Notes: generated by a model not told the origin, from the letters alone. A DNA stretch of 33,200 nt from Planctomycetota bacterium (GCA_003644335.1 QNCB01000001.1:1-33200), one strand, 5' to 3'. Positions 16,574 through 23,438 are shown, counted from the stretch's first letter. Numbers and translations are program-made.

Positions 16574-17288
16574 GGCCGCGAAGAATAGCGGGCTTTACGC
16601 TACTGCTCGTCGTCGATATGGCGGGAACATTACCGCAATGAAAGGTGATGCTCCGCTTGGGTTGCTCATTGGGCACGTCTTGCGAGTTAACCCCGCACTC
16701 GAAGACGCACCCGCAATCAAAAGAGATCGGCGCAGAGGTTTTATGAAAGCTTCCATCAACGAAGCCCGTACAGTAGACATCCGTGATGTACAACTGGATG
16801 AACCCGCTACCTGCGCGTTCGTTTACGGTCGTGAAATCAACCGATCAGCATCAAGTCTTTATACCACGTATCCTAGTCTCTTTACGCGTGCTGACCGGAA
16901 CCTGTGGAAGTGTGCGTACCTCTTCGTAGTTCTCGGAGCTCCTATTTTCAACTTTATCTGGCAAAAAGCTAATCCGATTATTAAAACAACCAAGGAACCT
17001 GTTTTTGTCAGGAGCGGTCGTGGTGGAAGGGGTAACTGGAAGATTGAGGAGGAAGTAGAGAAGAGCTCCATCAACACTGCCTATGATGATATCCTTTACG
17101 CCGTAAATTCGATGACGGCCGCTCCTCCTGGGTGGCGGCTCACGGAATTTCGTAAGCTCGTGCTTGTAGATTGTGAATACGTTTTTGAACTGTGGCGGCT
17201 GTACGGACCCGAAAAGATGGTCGGGTTTGGAACATTGCCGGTTCTCAGCTACGATCAGATGCGCACCATCATGAATCGGGTGAAGTAG
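16530..17288 (+). CDS. Unknown tail/baseplate-region protein
   Basis: 252 residues. Basic N-terminus (KRAATAKAAKNSGLYATARR); central mixed domain with FKCAYLFVVLG-type hydrophobic core at about 125-145, probably buried rather than membrane; C-terminal helices. The ribosome site is weak (GAGA), and overlap with the previous gene suggests coupling. It is followed directly by the 592-residue structural gene. No motif recognised; baseplate component by position only. Confidence 0.55.
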   Translation: MSLNLESGKRAATAKAAKNSGLYATARRRYGGNITAMKGDAPLGLLIGHVLRVNPALEDAPAIKRDRRRGFMKASINEARTVDIRDVQLDEPATCAFVYGREINRSASSLYTTYPSLFTRADRNLWKCAYLFVVLGAPIFNFIWQKANPIIKTTKEPVFVRSGRGGRGNWKIEEEVEKSSINTAYDDILYAVNSMTAAPPGWRLTEFRKLVLVDCEYVFELWRLYGPEKMVGFGTLPVLSYDQMRTIMNRVK

Positions 17289-19067
17289 ATGGGTTGGCAA
17301 AAATGGGAACTCGACTTACCCGACCTGTCTCCCGGGGCGGACCTCGCAAAAATCATTGATAAGATCCGAGAGTTCCTGGAAGTCATTGTCGGAATACTCG
17401 AAACCATTCTTAATTTCATCACCGCATTCACTGATCCGCTTGCCTCCGCCATTAAGTCGCTCATCGATAAAATCAAAGAAACCATCGAAGGGTTCTTGGA
17501 AGACGTGGGCGTCTACGTGTTACACGTGCCTATCCGCAAACGCCTGATGACCAACTTCCTCAACTTGGGGGATATCACTCCTGACTGGGCCGGGAACCTT
17601 GGCATTTTTGGAGAGGGTGTTGCAGACACTGATAGCCCCGGGAACTCTGGGCAGATTCTCCCGCCTTGGCAGGATGATAACCTGAACGACTTTTTGGTCC
17701 AGGCCAACCGTTACAACGGCGGGAATTACGGATTCTTTAAAACAGTCATCGAATCTCTCTGGGATCAAGGAGACATCAACCGTCCGCAATTCTTCGATGA
17801 GGATGATTACGTAGGTGGCGTCGTGATGTTGATGGGGACGGACTTTGATCCCCTTGGTTTTTTGGATGATATTTGGAAACTATTCGGTATCTTCGATTTG
17901 GGAATTGACGGTGTTCCCAAGGCCCCTCGTCCTAAAGGATTGAAGGGTCGCGCAATCACGCCTATCGTAAAAACTTCTACGAATGCTACTGGGGGGAAGT
18001 TCAGTGCGTTCCTTGAATGGGAACCTGTCGAGGTTCCTATAACCCAGCTTACGGACCTGGGTGGTGTCATTCTTTTCCCGGAGCGCTACGCCGTTCTACG
18101 GTCGAAGAACAACGTCAATGCTTTGGCTGCCAATTCGGTTCCGGATTTGATGGGTACGCGAACGCTTTCGAGCGGTGCTACGTTTGGACCTACCGAGGTC
18201 ATCTATGAGGGTTCTTATGACCCCATGGACGTGACGTTTATCGACGAGGATATCGCTGCAGAACCTGATGATTCTTTCTACTACACTATTGCGTGGAAGT
18301 TGAAGGGTTACAACGCAGACGAAGCTGTGACTGATGATGGGGGTACGCCATACGACTATTGGTATACTTCAAACGTTGTGCGCATTGTACCGTATCCGAC
18401 ACGTCCAGGTAGTACTCCCCCTGATTGGATTCGAACACCTTCCATTGCTTCGATCTTCCCACAGTTCGCCTATTTCTTGAGGATGATTGTAGCAGAGCTG
18501 GAAAAACTCGCAGGAAAGCTTGTGGGGGCTCTCGATTTCATCACCGACTATGTTGAGTTTTTAAAGTCAGAGATCGCACGGTATGAGGCACTGGTAAATC
18601 GCATCCTCGATGCTATAGAGGCTATTCAAGCCAAGTTCGACCTCCCAACTTCGGGTGTTTATTACCGCCTTTTCAAGGGTCAAGGGGGTAATACTTTCTT
18701 CATCCAAGATCTCGCTCTTTCTCTGAGATCCAGTTACGCGTCTTCACCTCCGTTCCACAAGGGTGACGAGTACGTCACAGGTGTTATCCTGATGACCGGA
18801 GGACCCGAGGTTCTTGTAGAGACTTTGATGACGCTCATGGGGTGGCTCTTTGGAGGAAGTGCTAGCGGACTTACCCCTGTCCTCGAAGGTCTCGATACTG
18901 CGGTAATGGCGATTGAAGACCAATGCTTCGCCGAGGACATGTCCATCACAGCTTGTTCTGCAGAAACCGAGCTACCACTGGACCTCTGTGATCCTGGTGT
19001 AACCCCTGCGCCTACTGCTACATTCGGTCCGGACATGGGCATCGTGCCCGAGACCACGGAGGACTGA
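17289..19067 (+). CDS. Large structural protein with duplicated helical/globular module around an Fn3-like core
   Basis: 592 residues, starting on the base after the previous stop. Module 1: amphipathic helices 16-75, then 144-200 (GNYGFF, DDYVGGVVMLMG, IWKLFG). Module 2: helices 396-455, then 466-522 (GNTFFI, DEYVTGVILMTG, MGWLFG). The two align in order, including GVYVLHV/GVYYRLF. Between them, residues 210-380 resemble fibronectin-III strands (FSAFLEWEPV, YAVLRSKNN, FYYTIAWKLKGY). A Cys-containing, Pro/Thr-rich tail ends it. Probably a baseplate or fibre-network protein. Confidence 0.6.
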   Translation: MGWQKWELDLPDLSPGADLAKIIDKIREFLEVIVGILETILNFITAFTDPLASAIKSLIDKIKETIEGFLEDVGVYVLHVPIRKRLMTNFLNLGDITPDWAGNLGIFGEGVADTDSPGNSGQILPPWQDDNLNDFLVQANRYNGGNYGFFKTVIESLWDQGDINRPQFFDEDDYVGGVVMLMGTDFDPLGFLDDIWKLFGIFDLGIDGVPKAPRPKGLKGRAITPIVKTSTNATGGKFSAFLEWEPVEVPITQLTDLGGVILFPERYAVLRSKNNVNALAANSVPDLMGTRTLSSGATFGPTEVIYEGSYDPMDVTFIDEDIAAEPDDSFYYTIAWKLKGYNADEAVTDDGGTPYDYWYTSNVVRIVPYPTRPGSTPPDWIRTPSIASIFPQFAYFLRMIVAELEKLAGKLVGALDFITDYVEFLKSEIARYEALVNRILDAIEAIQAKFDLPTSGVYYRLFKGQGGNTFFIQDLALSLRSSYASSPPFHKGDEYVTGVILMTGGPEVLVETLMTLMGWLFGGSASGLTPVLEGLDTAVMAIEDQCFAEDMSITACSAETELPLDLCDPGVTPAPTATFGPDMGIVPETTED

Positions 19068-19068
19068 T

Positions 19069-19335
19069 ATGCCGATGTATGATTATCGTTGTCCTGATTG
19101 TGAGTGCGAAACTGAAGAAATTGTGTCCGACATCGCCACAGTCGTTTCATGTCCGGAGTGTGGAGCACGCATGGTCCGATTTTGGAAGTCTGCGCCTCCG
19201 ACTCTCAGCGCAATCATCCCGTCTTACCCTGGCTGTAAAGGGCAGAAAGCTGGGTATGTCCATTCGCACGGCCCCAAACGTCCGGCTACTAAAATCCAAT
19301 CTGGATACGGAGGAGCACAGAGTCCTAAAAGCTAA
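19069..19335 (+). CDS. FmdB-type zinc-ribbon protein
   Basis: 88 residues. It begins MPMYDYRCPDCECETEE and continues VSCPECGARMVRF: two Cys pairs (8/11 and 28/31) in the FmdB putative-regulator zinc-ribbon arrangement. The remaining 50 residues are Gly/Ser/Pro/Lys-rich with SAPPTLSAIIPSYPG, typical of the flexible end of this family. Function of FmdB proteins is not firmly known; in phages they are often near tail genes. Start is one base after the preceding TGA. Confidence 0.75.
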   Translation: MPMYDYRCPDCECETEEIVSDIATVVSCPECGARMVRFWKSAPPTLSAIIPSYPGCKGQKAGYVHSHGPKRPATKIQSGYGGAQSPKS

Positions 19336-19337
19336 AA

Positions 19338-19359
19338 AGGAGGGCACGAACGCCCTCCT
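19338..19359. terminator. Strong hairpin after the zinc-ribbon gene
   Basis: AGGAGGGC/GCCCTCCT, perfect 8 bp, loop of 6. The plus strand has no T-run, whereas the minus strand has five Ts, so it is a better minus-strand terminator. It may instead protect the 3' end of the plus transcript. Confidence 0.45.
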
Positions 19360-19436
19360 AGGTGGGATCCACCAGTTTCCAAAGCCAGAGGGTCCCAGTT
19401 CTTTTACCAAGGATTTCTATCCTGTGAGAAATGCCC

Positions 19437-19442
19437 TATAAT
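19437..19442 (+). promoter_or_regulatory. Putative near-leaderless -10 element
   Basis: Consensus TATAAT ending 9 bases before ATG 19452, with no Shine-Dalgarno sequence between. The -35 region is weak (TTTCTA at 17-base spacing). Same spacing as the spike promoter. Confidence 0.4.
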
Positions 19443-19451
19443 ACTATTGTC

Positions 19452-20084
19452 ATGAGAAACGGACTTCTCAAATACGCTGGTAGTGTGTGGTTTCGGCCGC
19501 CTGGAGTTCCCTTTACATTTGCAGGATCTCCCGACTACCAAGAGCGCCTTACGGGTATGACCAAGTGGGCTCCGCGTGGGATGGTGGAAAATGTAGCCGA
19601 GGGGCTCCAAGAAGGTCGTACTGTAGAAGAGCTGGCGCAAGAGGAGCGTAGCAAAGGACTTCTCAAGAGCCTTGGTGTCGGAGCTTTGGCGGGGGGCACT
19701 GCTGGAGGAGTGGCGGGACGCGTTGTGGGAGGAGAAGCCGTCGCGGCTCCTTTCAAGGAACTCCTGTCTAAAGGCGTCTCGCGAAACACTCTTAAGGGTT
19801 TGTGGAAAATTCCAGGCTCAGCGAAACTACTCCCGTTGCTCGGGATCGGAGGTGGGTTGCTCGCCGGTGGTGCGCTCTGGGGGGCTGGTAGAGGCCGACG
19901 AGAGAGTCAGGCACGCCAGGTATCCCGAGGGCTTCTCGCTGAACGCGTATTACAGAGAAACGCACTAAAAGAGGCCCTAAAAACAGAACAGCCGTACAAC
20001 CAGCCGCTTCTCAGAGGAGTTCCGCTCACAAGTGCGTCAGCAGACACTCCGTATGCTGTGAACTTGCCCTACTCGGGGATGTAA
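19452..20084 (+). CDS. Glycine-zipper protein with two hydrophobic segments
   Basis: 210 residues from ATG 19452; an earlier in-frame ATG at 19431 would lie upstream of the predicted transcription start. Begins MRNGLLKYAGSVW (Lys-x-Ala motif). Gly/Ala segments at 74-94 (VGALAGGTAGGVAGRVVGG) and 127-146 (LPLLGIGGGLLAGGALWGAG) could span or line a membrane. Basic C-terminus with a Pro/Tyr tail. Adjacent to a second such gene. Candidate ejected virion or membrane-interacting protein. Confidence 0.6.
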   Translation: MRNGLLKYAGSVWFRPPGVPFTFAGSPDYQERLTGMTKWAPRGMVENVAEGLQEGRTVEELAQEERSKGLLKSLGVGALAGGTAGGVAGRVVGGEAVAAPFKELLSKGVSRNTLKGLWKIPGSAKLLPLLGIGGGLLAGGALWGAGRGRRESQARQVSRGLLAERVLQRNALKEALKTEQPYNQPLLRGVPLTSASADTPYAVNLPYSGM

Positions 20085-20085
20085 A

Positions 20086-21045
20086 ATGTATCGAGAGTTG
20101 GAAAAAATAGCCTTCATTCCCAACCCTGGGAAAGACGCCATCTATGAGAGACTCCTGCAGCGTGAAAAAGAGCTGGCACAGGTGCGAGGGGTCAAGGATT
20201 TCACGCCTGGAATGCGGATGTCTGGACGAGCTCCCGGCCCACATCCCGCCATGGAGAAGGAGATCCTGAAGGGTACAGGTCCTGGGGTAGGCCAAAAGGT
20301 AAAACACCATACGATAGGACGCCTTCGTCGATTGTGGACACAGCCTGGAAAGTACAAGTGGCTACGTCAAGGAGGTCTCCTGGGAGGAGCGGTTGGTTTG
20401 GGACTTCTAGGAAAAGCATGGATTGACTCCGCGAAAAACGAGAAACTCCTGAAAGAGCAGCAAGCCCAGGATGTCTTGCGCAAGTACAGTGCAAAGTTCG
20501 ATTACGCGCCAAACGCGCCCGTTACGCCGAAGCCTGCCAAATTCCCAAAGATGCCCGCCCCGATGAGTACGAACGCGGGAAAGCCCGACATTCCGGGTAC
20601 CAAGAAACAAAAAGTAGAGCAGGACTTTTCAGGAGAGTCCGCGGAGATCAAAGTGGCAACGACCAATGACGTACTCGCCAAGCTCGCGTTCATGGACGAG
20701 GGTGCGATGCCGTGGATCGCTGGACTCGCGGGGGGCGCCGGAGGGTACTACGCGGGTAAGAAAATCATTGACCCCATCCTTGGGCTCGGTCAAGAAAACC
20801 TGCGGCGTAAGATCCACATCGCGGAGAAGATCATTGAAGGATTGGAGAAGGGTAAGAAGGTTGCGCCGTTCGCGGGTGCTACCGTAGGTGCGATCCTCCT
20901 CGCTGCCATCGCAGCTAAGAAGGCCAAACAGAAGCAACGCGAAACCATGGAGCAAGTCGAGGCTATGGGAGGCCCCGCGCGAGAGGGATTCAGTCCCTAC
21001 GACCGACGTGCTCTCTCCGACCCATTGGCGGCCTATTATGGGTGA
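20086..21045 (+). CDS. Glycine-zipper membrane-type protein, large member
   Basis: 319 residues; ATG one base after the previous stop. Opens MYRELEKIAFIPNPG, and LAKLAFMDEG begins its second half, two copies of the Lys-x-Ala motif that may mark a domain repeat. Hydrophobic Gly-rich segments at 95-112 (GGLLGGAVGLGLLG), 209-224 (PWIAGLAGGAGGYYAG) and 260-277 (GATVGAILLAAIAA). A Pro/Lys linker at 140-175. Same class as 5763, 10681, 19452 and 28935. Its role in the particle or the cell membrane is not defined. Confidence 0.6.
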   Translation: MYRELEKIAFIPNPGKDAIYERLLQREKELAQVRGVKDFTPGMRMSGRAPGPHPAMEKEILKGTGPGVGQKVKHHTIGRLRRLWTQPGKYKWLRQGGLLGGAVGLGLLGKAWIDSAKNEKLLKEQQAQDVLRKYSAKFDYAPNAPVTPKPAKFPKMPAPMSTNAGKPDIPGTKKQKVEQDFSGESAEIKVATTNDVLAKLAFMDEGAMPWIAGLAGGAGGYYAGKKIIDPILGLGQENLRRKIHIAEKIIEGLEKGKKVAPFAGATVGAILLAAIAAKKAKQKQRETMEQVEAMGGPAREGFSPYDRRALSDPLAAYYG

Positions 21046-21178
21046 GCCCACCATCTACCGTCGACCGACGGTTAACCTTCCTGCGAAGCCTCCCAAGAAG
21101 AGAGACCTAGAAAAGTGGCGCTGTCATCGTACGCGCAAGGGTAAACCCGTTACTGCCCCTCTCCCTCACAAGAATTGA
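21038..21178 (+). CDS. 46-residue basic protein
   Basis: ATG 21038 lies inside the end of the preceding gene (8-base overlap). The product is Pro/Lys/Arg-rich (LPAKPPKKRDLEKWRCHRTR) with one Cys and no predicted helix of note. It closes the protein-coding block before the RNA region. Size, overlap and absence of a strong ribosome site leave some doubt. Confidence 0.4.
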   Translation: MGEPTIYRRPTVNLPAKPPKKRDLEKWRCHRTRKGKPVTAPLPHKN

Positions 21179-21189
21179 AAAGCTCTCCA

Positions 21190-21211
21190 TTACCTGGTAA
21201 AAGAAACTGAT
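21190..21211. repeat. Copy 1 of a 22-base intergenic motif with TTAC-N3-GTAA core
   Basis: TTACCTGGTAAAAGA then CTGAT, beginning 11 bases after a stop codon. A copy with three differences is at 33094, at the same place after another stop. The inverted core suggests an operator or a promoter element. Confidence 0.5.
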
Positions 21212-21277
21212 CTGACTGACCTAACCCTGCTACCCAGGCAGTCAGGGCTGTAGGTTGAGTGCACGGGGCTCACCTAC
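21212..21277 (+). ncRNA. Leader-like RNA segment with mutually exclusive hairpins
   Basis: CTGACTG (212-218) pairs with CAGTCAG (239-245). ACCTA plus CCCTG (219-229) pair with CAGGG plus TAGGT (243-255). GTAGGT plus GAG (250-259) pair with CTC plus ACCTAC (269-277). All three share bases, so only one or two can form at once. It lies directly before tRNA-Met, after the 22-base motif. It could be a processing or switch element; no T-run follows. Confidence 0.4.
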
Positions 21278-21282
21278 GATAT

Positions 21283-21354
21283 TGCGGGATGACGCAGTGG
21301 TAGCGTGCTAGGTTCATACCCTAGAAGTCGGGGGTTCGACTCCCCCTCCCGCTA
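21283..21354 (+). tRNA. tRNA-Met(CAT), initiator-like
   Basis: A cloverleaf reads out by eye: acceptor TGCGGGA/TCCCGCT, D-stem ACGC/GCGT, anticodon loop TTCATAC, T-arm GGGGG/CCCCC. Pair 1-72 is T-T, a mismatch where initiator tRNAs also lack a pair, and TGCGGGATG resembles the bacterial initiator start. Anticodon stem has only two G-C pairs next to the loop. CCA is not encoded. A CAT anticodon could also be elongator Met or Ile. Confidence 0.8.
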
Positions 21355-21362
21355 CTATGAAT

Positions 21363-21433
21363 CCGTGTTCGAGTCCGGACCTTGAGGGAGTCGGGGGGCT
21401 CATAATCCTCGGATAACCCTCTCGGACTGACGG
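21363..21433 (+). ncRNA. tRNA-like structure lacking a T-arm, CAT loop
   Basis: CCGT-GTTCGAG (363-373) pairs with CTCGGAC-tg-ACGG (421-433). Inside, GGGGG (394-398) and TCCTC (406-410) close a loop CTCATAA, identical to the anticodon loop of bacterial initiator tRNA. Only 10 bases separate this arm from the acceptor strand, so no T-arm fits. GAGGG/CCCTC offers an alternative fold. It may be a decayed initiator tRNA or another small RNA. Confidence 0.3.
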
Positions 21434-21478
21434 CAAGAGCACGCACCCCTGGTAGGGACCAACAGATTGGAGGACACT

Positions 21479-21490
21479 ATGGCAACTTAG
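21479..21490 (+). CDS. Possible minigene (Met-Ala-Thr-stop)
   Basis: GGAGG at 21469-21473 with five-base spacing to ATG GCA ACT TAG, ending 11 bases before the tmRNA. An ideal ribosome site in front of a three-codon frame is either a gene remnant cut off by the tmRNA or a true minigene. Minigenes in lambda (bar) sequester tRNA by peptidyl-tRNA drop-off (established). Confidence 0.3.
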   Translation: MAT

Positions 21491-21501
21491 ATTCTTTTCA
21501 T

Positions 21502-21887
21502 GGGGCCGAAACGGTTTCGACGTGTGCGATGGAAGCGTACTGTGCGTGTCCCGCCTTGTGTGTTCGGCGGGTTAGAACGGACACTCAACTCGAACTGCCG
21601 ACAACGTAGTTCCCTTCCCGACCCCGATGGCGACCCCGGTCGCCCGGGCTGCCTAAACGGCACGGGCGTGCCCTGAGTAAGGAGCTCGAGTAGCTCAGGG
21701 GGCGTGATTACACGAGCAAACCCAGGCTGAGTTCTGCGTGATGACGCCGGGTAAACGAAAGCGCAGTAAGGCCGTGATGACTTGTCTCTCGGAAGTCACT
21801 GTCTGAAACGAAAAGAGAGACCACACACGTGAAGATCAGTACGTAACGCGTAAACGGACCCGGGTTCGACTCCCGGCGGCTCCACCA
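21502..21887 (+). ncRNA. ssrA: tmRNA (transfer-messenger RNA)
   Basis: 5' GGGGCCGAAACGG and 3' GGTTCGACTCCCGG-CGGCTCC-A-CCA form the tRNA-like domain: acceptor GGGGCCG/CGGCTCC is 7 bp, T-stem CCGGG/CCCGG, CCA encoded. About 386 bases, normal for a one-piece tmRNA with pseudoknots. A likely tag frame from GCC 21597 encodes ADNVVPFPTPMATPVARAA, then TAA at 21654-21656. The end is RAA instead of the usual LAA. tmRNA releases stalled ribosomes together with SmpB; no smpB is visible here, so host SmpB is presumably used. Confidence 0.92.
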
Positions 21888-21911
21888 CACAGTCGGCAGC
21901 TGTGTTGCACT

Positions 21912-21941
21912 AGGGAGGGGTGCAGTGTATAAGTACTCCCT
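21912..21941 (+). ncRNA. Hairpin downstream of tmRNA
   Basis: AGGGAG (912-917) pairs with CTCCCT (936-941), with an 18-base loop. A smaller CACAG/CTGTG hairpin at 21886-21903 overlaps the end of the tmRNA CCA. These may guide 3' processing of the tmRNA. There is no T-run. Confidence 0.35.
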
Positions 21942-21958
21942 CATTGACAAACTAAAGA

Positions 21959-22024
21959 GGAGAAGGTCCGGATGGTCGATGTCTTTGGTTTGATTACTTT
22001 CCAAAGTCCCGGATAGCCTTCTCC
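21959..22024 (+). ncRNA. Long interrupted hairpin before tRNA-Glu
   Basis: GGAGAAGG/CCTTCTCC (8 bp), TCCGG/CCGGA (5 bp) and CTTTGG/CCAAAG (6 bp) stack in one 66-base stem-loop with asymmetrical internal loops. No open frame is evident. It ends 7 bases before tRNA-Glu, so it may be a processing leader or a separate small RNA. Confidence 0.5.
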
Positions 22025-22031
22025 GTATCTT

Positions 22032-22107
22032 GGCCCCGTCGACTAACGGTTAGGTCACTGGCCTTTCACGCCAGCAGTGGTGGGTTCGAATCCCCCTGGG
22101 GTCACCA
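22032..22107 (+). tRNA. tRNA-Glu(TTC)
   Basis: Acceptor GGCCCCG/TGGGGTC, anticodon stem CTGGC/GCCAG with loop CTTTCAC, T-loop TTCGAAT. CCA is encoded, the only one of the ten tRNAs here in which it is. Confidence 0.9.
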
Positions 22108-22109
22108 AA

Positions 22110-22259
22110 GTTGCGGGACTCTGTTATACGAAGGGCTTGGCGCCGTCCTTTCGTAGGTAGGAGACATTAACGGGCCCCATACCAGAGGTAGCACGCGCCC
22201 TGCGAAGACGTGTAGATGCCGAGAGGGAGACCTGACTGAGGACTCTCTCGTCCCGCAAC
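22110..22259 (+). ncRNA. Structured RNA of unknown class closed by a 10-bp helix
   Basis: GTTGCGGGAC (110-119) is perfectly complementary to GTCCCGCAAC (250-259). Inside are a hairpin ACGAAGGG/CCTTTCGT (128-154), a weaker GGGC/GCCC (172-200) and GAGAGGG/CTCTCTC-type stem (221-249) that abuts the closing helix and could stack on it. No ORF of note covers it on the plus strand. It directly follows tRNA-Glu, so both could come from one transcript. No known RNA family is recognised. Confidence 0.6.
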
Positions 22260-22361
22260 GCTCTTTGAAAATTTAATACGTACGGAGGTAAAAGAGAAAG
22301 ATTTCCCTGGAATACAAGATCGCCTTTCGTGGTGATCTATAACTACGAAGGAGGACTCTCC

Positions 22362-23003
22362 ATGACTGAAGCTAAGAACCCCAAAATTCCGTTGGCCAGG
22401 CTGCTCCTGCGCCGCAAGGAACTCAACGCCCTGTTCCAGGCGCGCTTCGATGCGCTGCGCCTCGAGCTCACCAAGGACGACCTCCAGCGCCGCAAGGTGA
22501 ACGAAGAGACCGACCAGGTGGAGGGCGTGATCTCGCTCGTCGACAAAGCCGGGCTCGAGAAGGAGGCCGACTACTACGCGCACCAGCGAAGGCTCGCCGA
22601 CAGCGTCGTCCAGCAGGCCAACTGGGCGACTGACGTCGAAGTCCCGGCCCACGTCATGACCGACGACGACGTAACAGAGACCAACGACAAAGCGAAGGCC
22701 AAGCTCGCAGAGCTCCTTGTCCGACGCAGGGACCTCGAACAGCGCATGAGCGCCTTCGGGCCTTCCCTCCGCTTCCGCACCGACGACCTGCACGAGCAGG
22801 TCTCGGACAGGCTCCCCATCGCCGATGGTCTCGCCAAGATCACGGAGAAGGTGGAGCGCAAGACTCCCTCGCAGCTGAAGCCATTCATGCAGCACGATGC
22901 GCTGCAGGCCAAGCTGCGGGCAGTCGATACTGTGATCCAGAAGGCCAACTGGGACACGGTCGTGGAGGTGCCGGTCACGGTGCTCTCCAACTTCTCGGCG
23001 TGA
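22362..23003 (+). CDS. Duplicated DIP1984-like protein
   Basis: 213 residues from ATG 22362 with GAAGGAGGA 8 bases upstream (an in-frame GTG at 22329 has no site). Two tandem copies, about 10-99 and 114-208: LARLLLRRKEL/LAELLVRRRDL at the start and RLADSVVQQANWATDVEVP / LRAVDTVIQKANWDTVVEVP at the end. The LLxRR...L-K-AD...I-xANW layout resembles DIP1984-family proteins, recalled from memory. Mostly helical. The gene is clearly GC-richer (62-68% in sampled lines) than its neighbours, suggesting separate origin or high expression. Function unknown. Confidence 0.65.
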   Translation: MTEAKNPKIPLARLLLRRKELNALFQARFDALRLELTKDDLQRRKVNEETDQVEGVISLVDKAGLEKEADYYAHQRRLADSVVQQANWATDVEVPAHVMTDDDVTETNDKAKAKLAELLVRRRDLEQRMSAFGPSLRFRTDDLHEQVSDRLPIADGLAKITEKVERKTPSQLKPFMQHDALQAKLRAVDTVIQKANWDTVVEVPVTVLSNFSA

Positions 23004-23019
23004 CCCGGTTCTGACGTGA

Positions 23020-23045
23020 GGGTTCCCTGGTTCGCCGGGGGGCCC
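23020..23045 (+). terminator. 11-bp UUCG-tetraloop hairpin
   Basis: GGGTTCCCTGG-TTCG-CCGGGGGGCCC, 11 continuous pairs including G-T wobbles, starting 16 bases after the stop of the 22362 gene. No T-run follows, so it may stop transcription only with a factor or protect the mRNA 3' end. Confidence 0.55.
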
Positions 23046-23048
23046 CAC

Positions 23049-23392
23049 TGACGACCCGGTCACCATAGGATGGGCGTAGCGCAGGACTAGGGTTTGCACG
23101 GCACCCTAAGCCGTAGGTGTCACCGGTGGCATCGTCGCAACTCGTTTGATTGTCTACAAAACGATCAACACTCAATGGACTGGCTGTTAATCCAGAAACC
23201 AAGAGCTAAATGTATCGGAGAATACGTTTATTCAAGGCCACGAACTCCGACTATCGGAACATCAGAACCTTGAAAGCCCGAGTGTACCGAGTGAACGAAC
23301 ACCAGACCAACCGCCTCTTGGGGACATATCCTCAGGCGGTCGACTATCCGATATCCGACTATCCAAGTCCTGGGGCGCCCATCCCCTTTTTT
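23049..23392 (+). ncRNA. Noncoding structured region ending in a T-run terminator
   Basis: Paired elements: GACGA/TCGTC (049-053 with 131-135), ACGGC-ACCCTAA-GCCGT (anticodon-arm-like but lacking T33), TCGTTT/AAACGA, TCCGA-CTA-TCGGA, and ACCGCCT/AGGCGGT (310-340) enclosing GGGGA/TCCTC. The segment ends at GGGG/CCCC followed by six Ts. A 63-residue frame at 23210-23401 lacks a ribosome site and runs into the terminator, so I favour RNA over protein. Confidence 0.4.
23371..23392 (+). terminator. Intrinsic terminator (short stem)
   Basis: TGGGG-CGCCCA-TCCCC-type stem of 4-5 bp followed immediately by TTTTTT. Weak stem but good T-run. Confidence 0.55.
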
Positions 23393-23438
23393 CTTCCGTA
23401 GCTCAAAGTATCAGCACTTCGGGCCTCTTAATGTGTGC

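Noticed and set aside
17512..17526. ACGTG-TTA-CACGT hairpin, like the YTA-triloop group
   Set aside because: Inside the coding frame of the 592-residue protein, with no second large structure after it; probably chance.
21888..22031. Attachment site at the tmRNA 3' end
   Set aside because: tmRNA genes are common att sites, but no integrase gene or repeated 3' tmRNA end is seen.
22167..23099. 310-residue open frame on the minus strand
   Set aside because: Antisense to the 22362 gene and RNA 22110-22259. It arises from GC-rich codon bias, with no ribosome site and low-complexity Leu/Val/Gly/Asp content.
23062..23135. tRNA-like segment (ACGGC-ACCCTAA-GCCGT)
   Set aside because: Anticodon loop lacks T33, no T-loop and no matching acceptor. 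Treated as part of a structured noncoding region, not a tRNA.
23165..23205. Possible tRNA-Asn fragment (CTGG-CTGTTAAT-CCAG)
   Set aside because: 8-base loop, no acceptor, D-arm or T-arm that fits.
23210..23401. 63-residue frame
   Set aside because: No ribosome site, lies over several hairpins and reads through the T-run terminator. More likely noncoding; a leaderless gene is not fully excluded.
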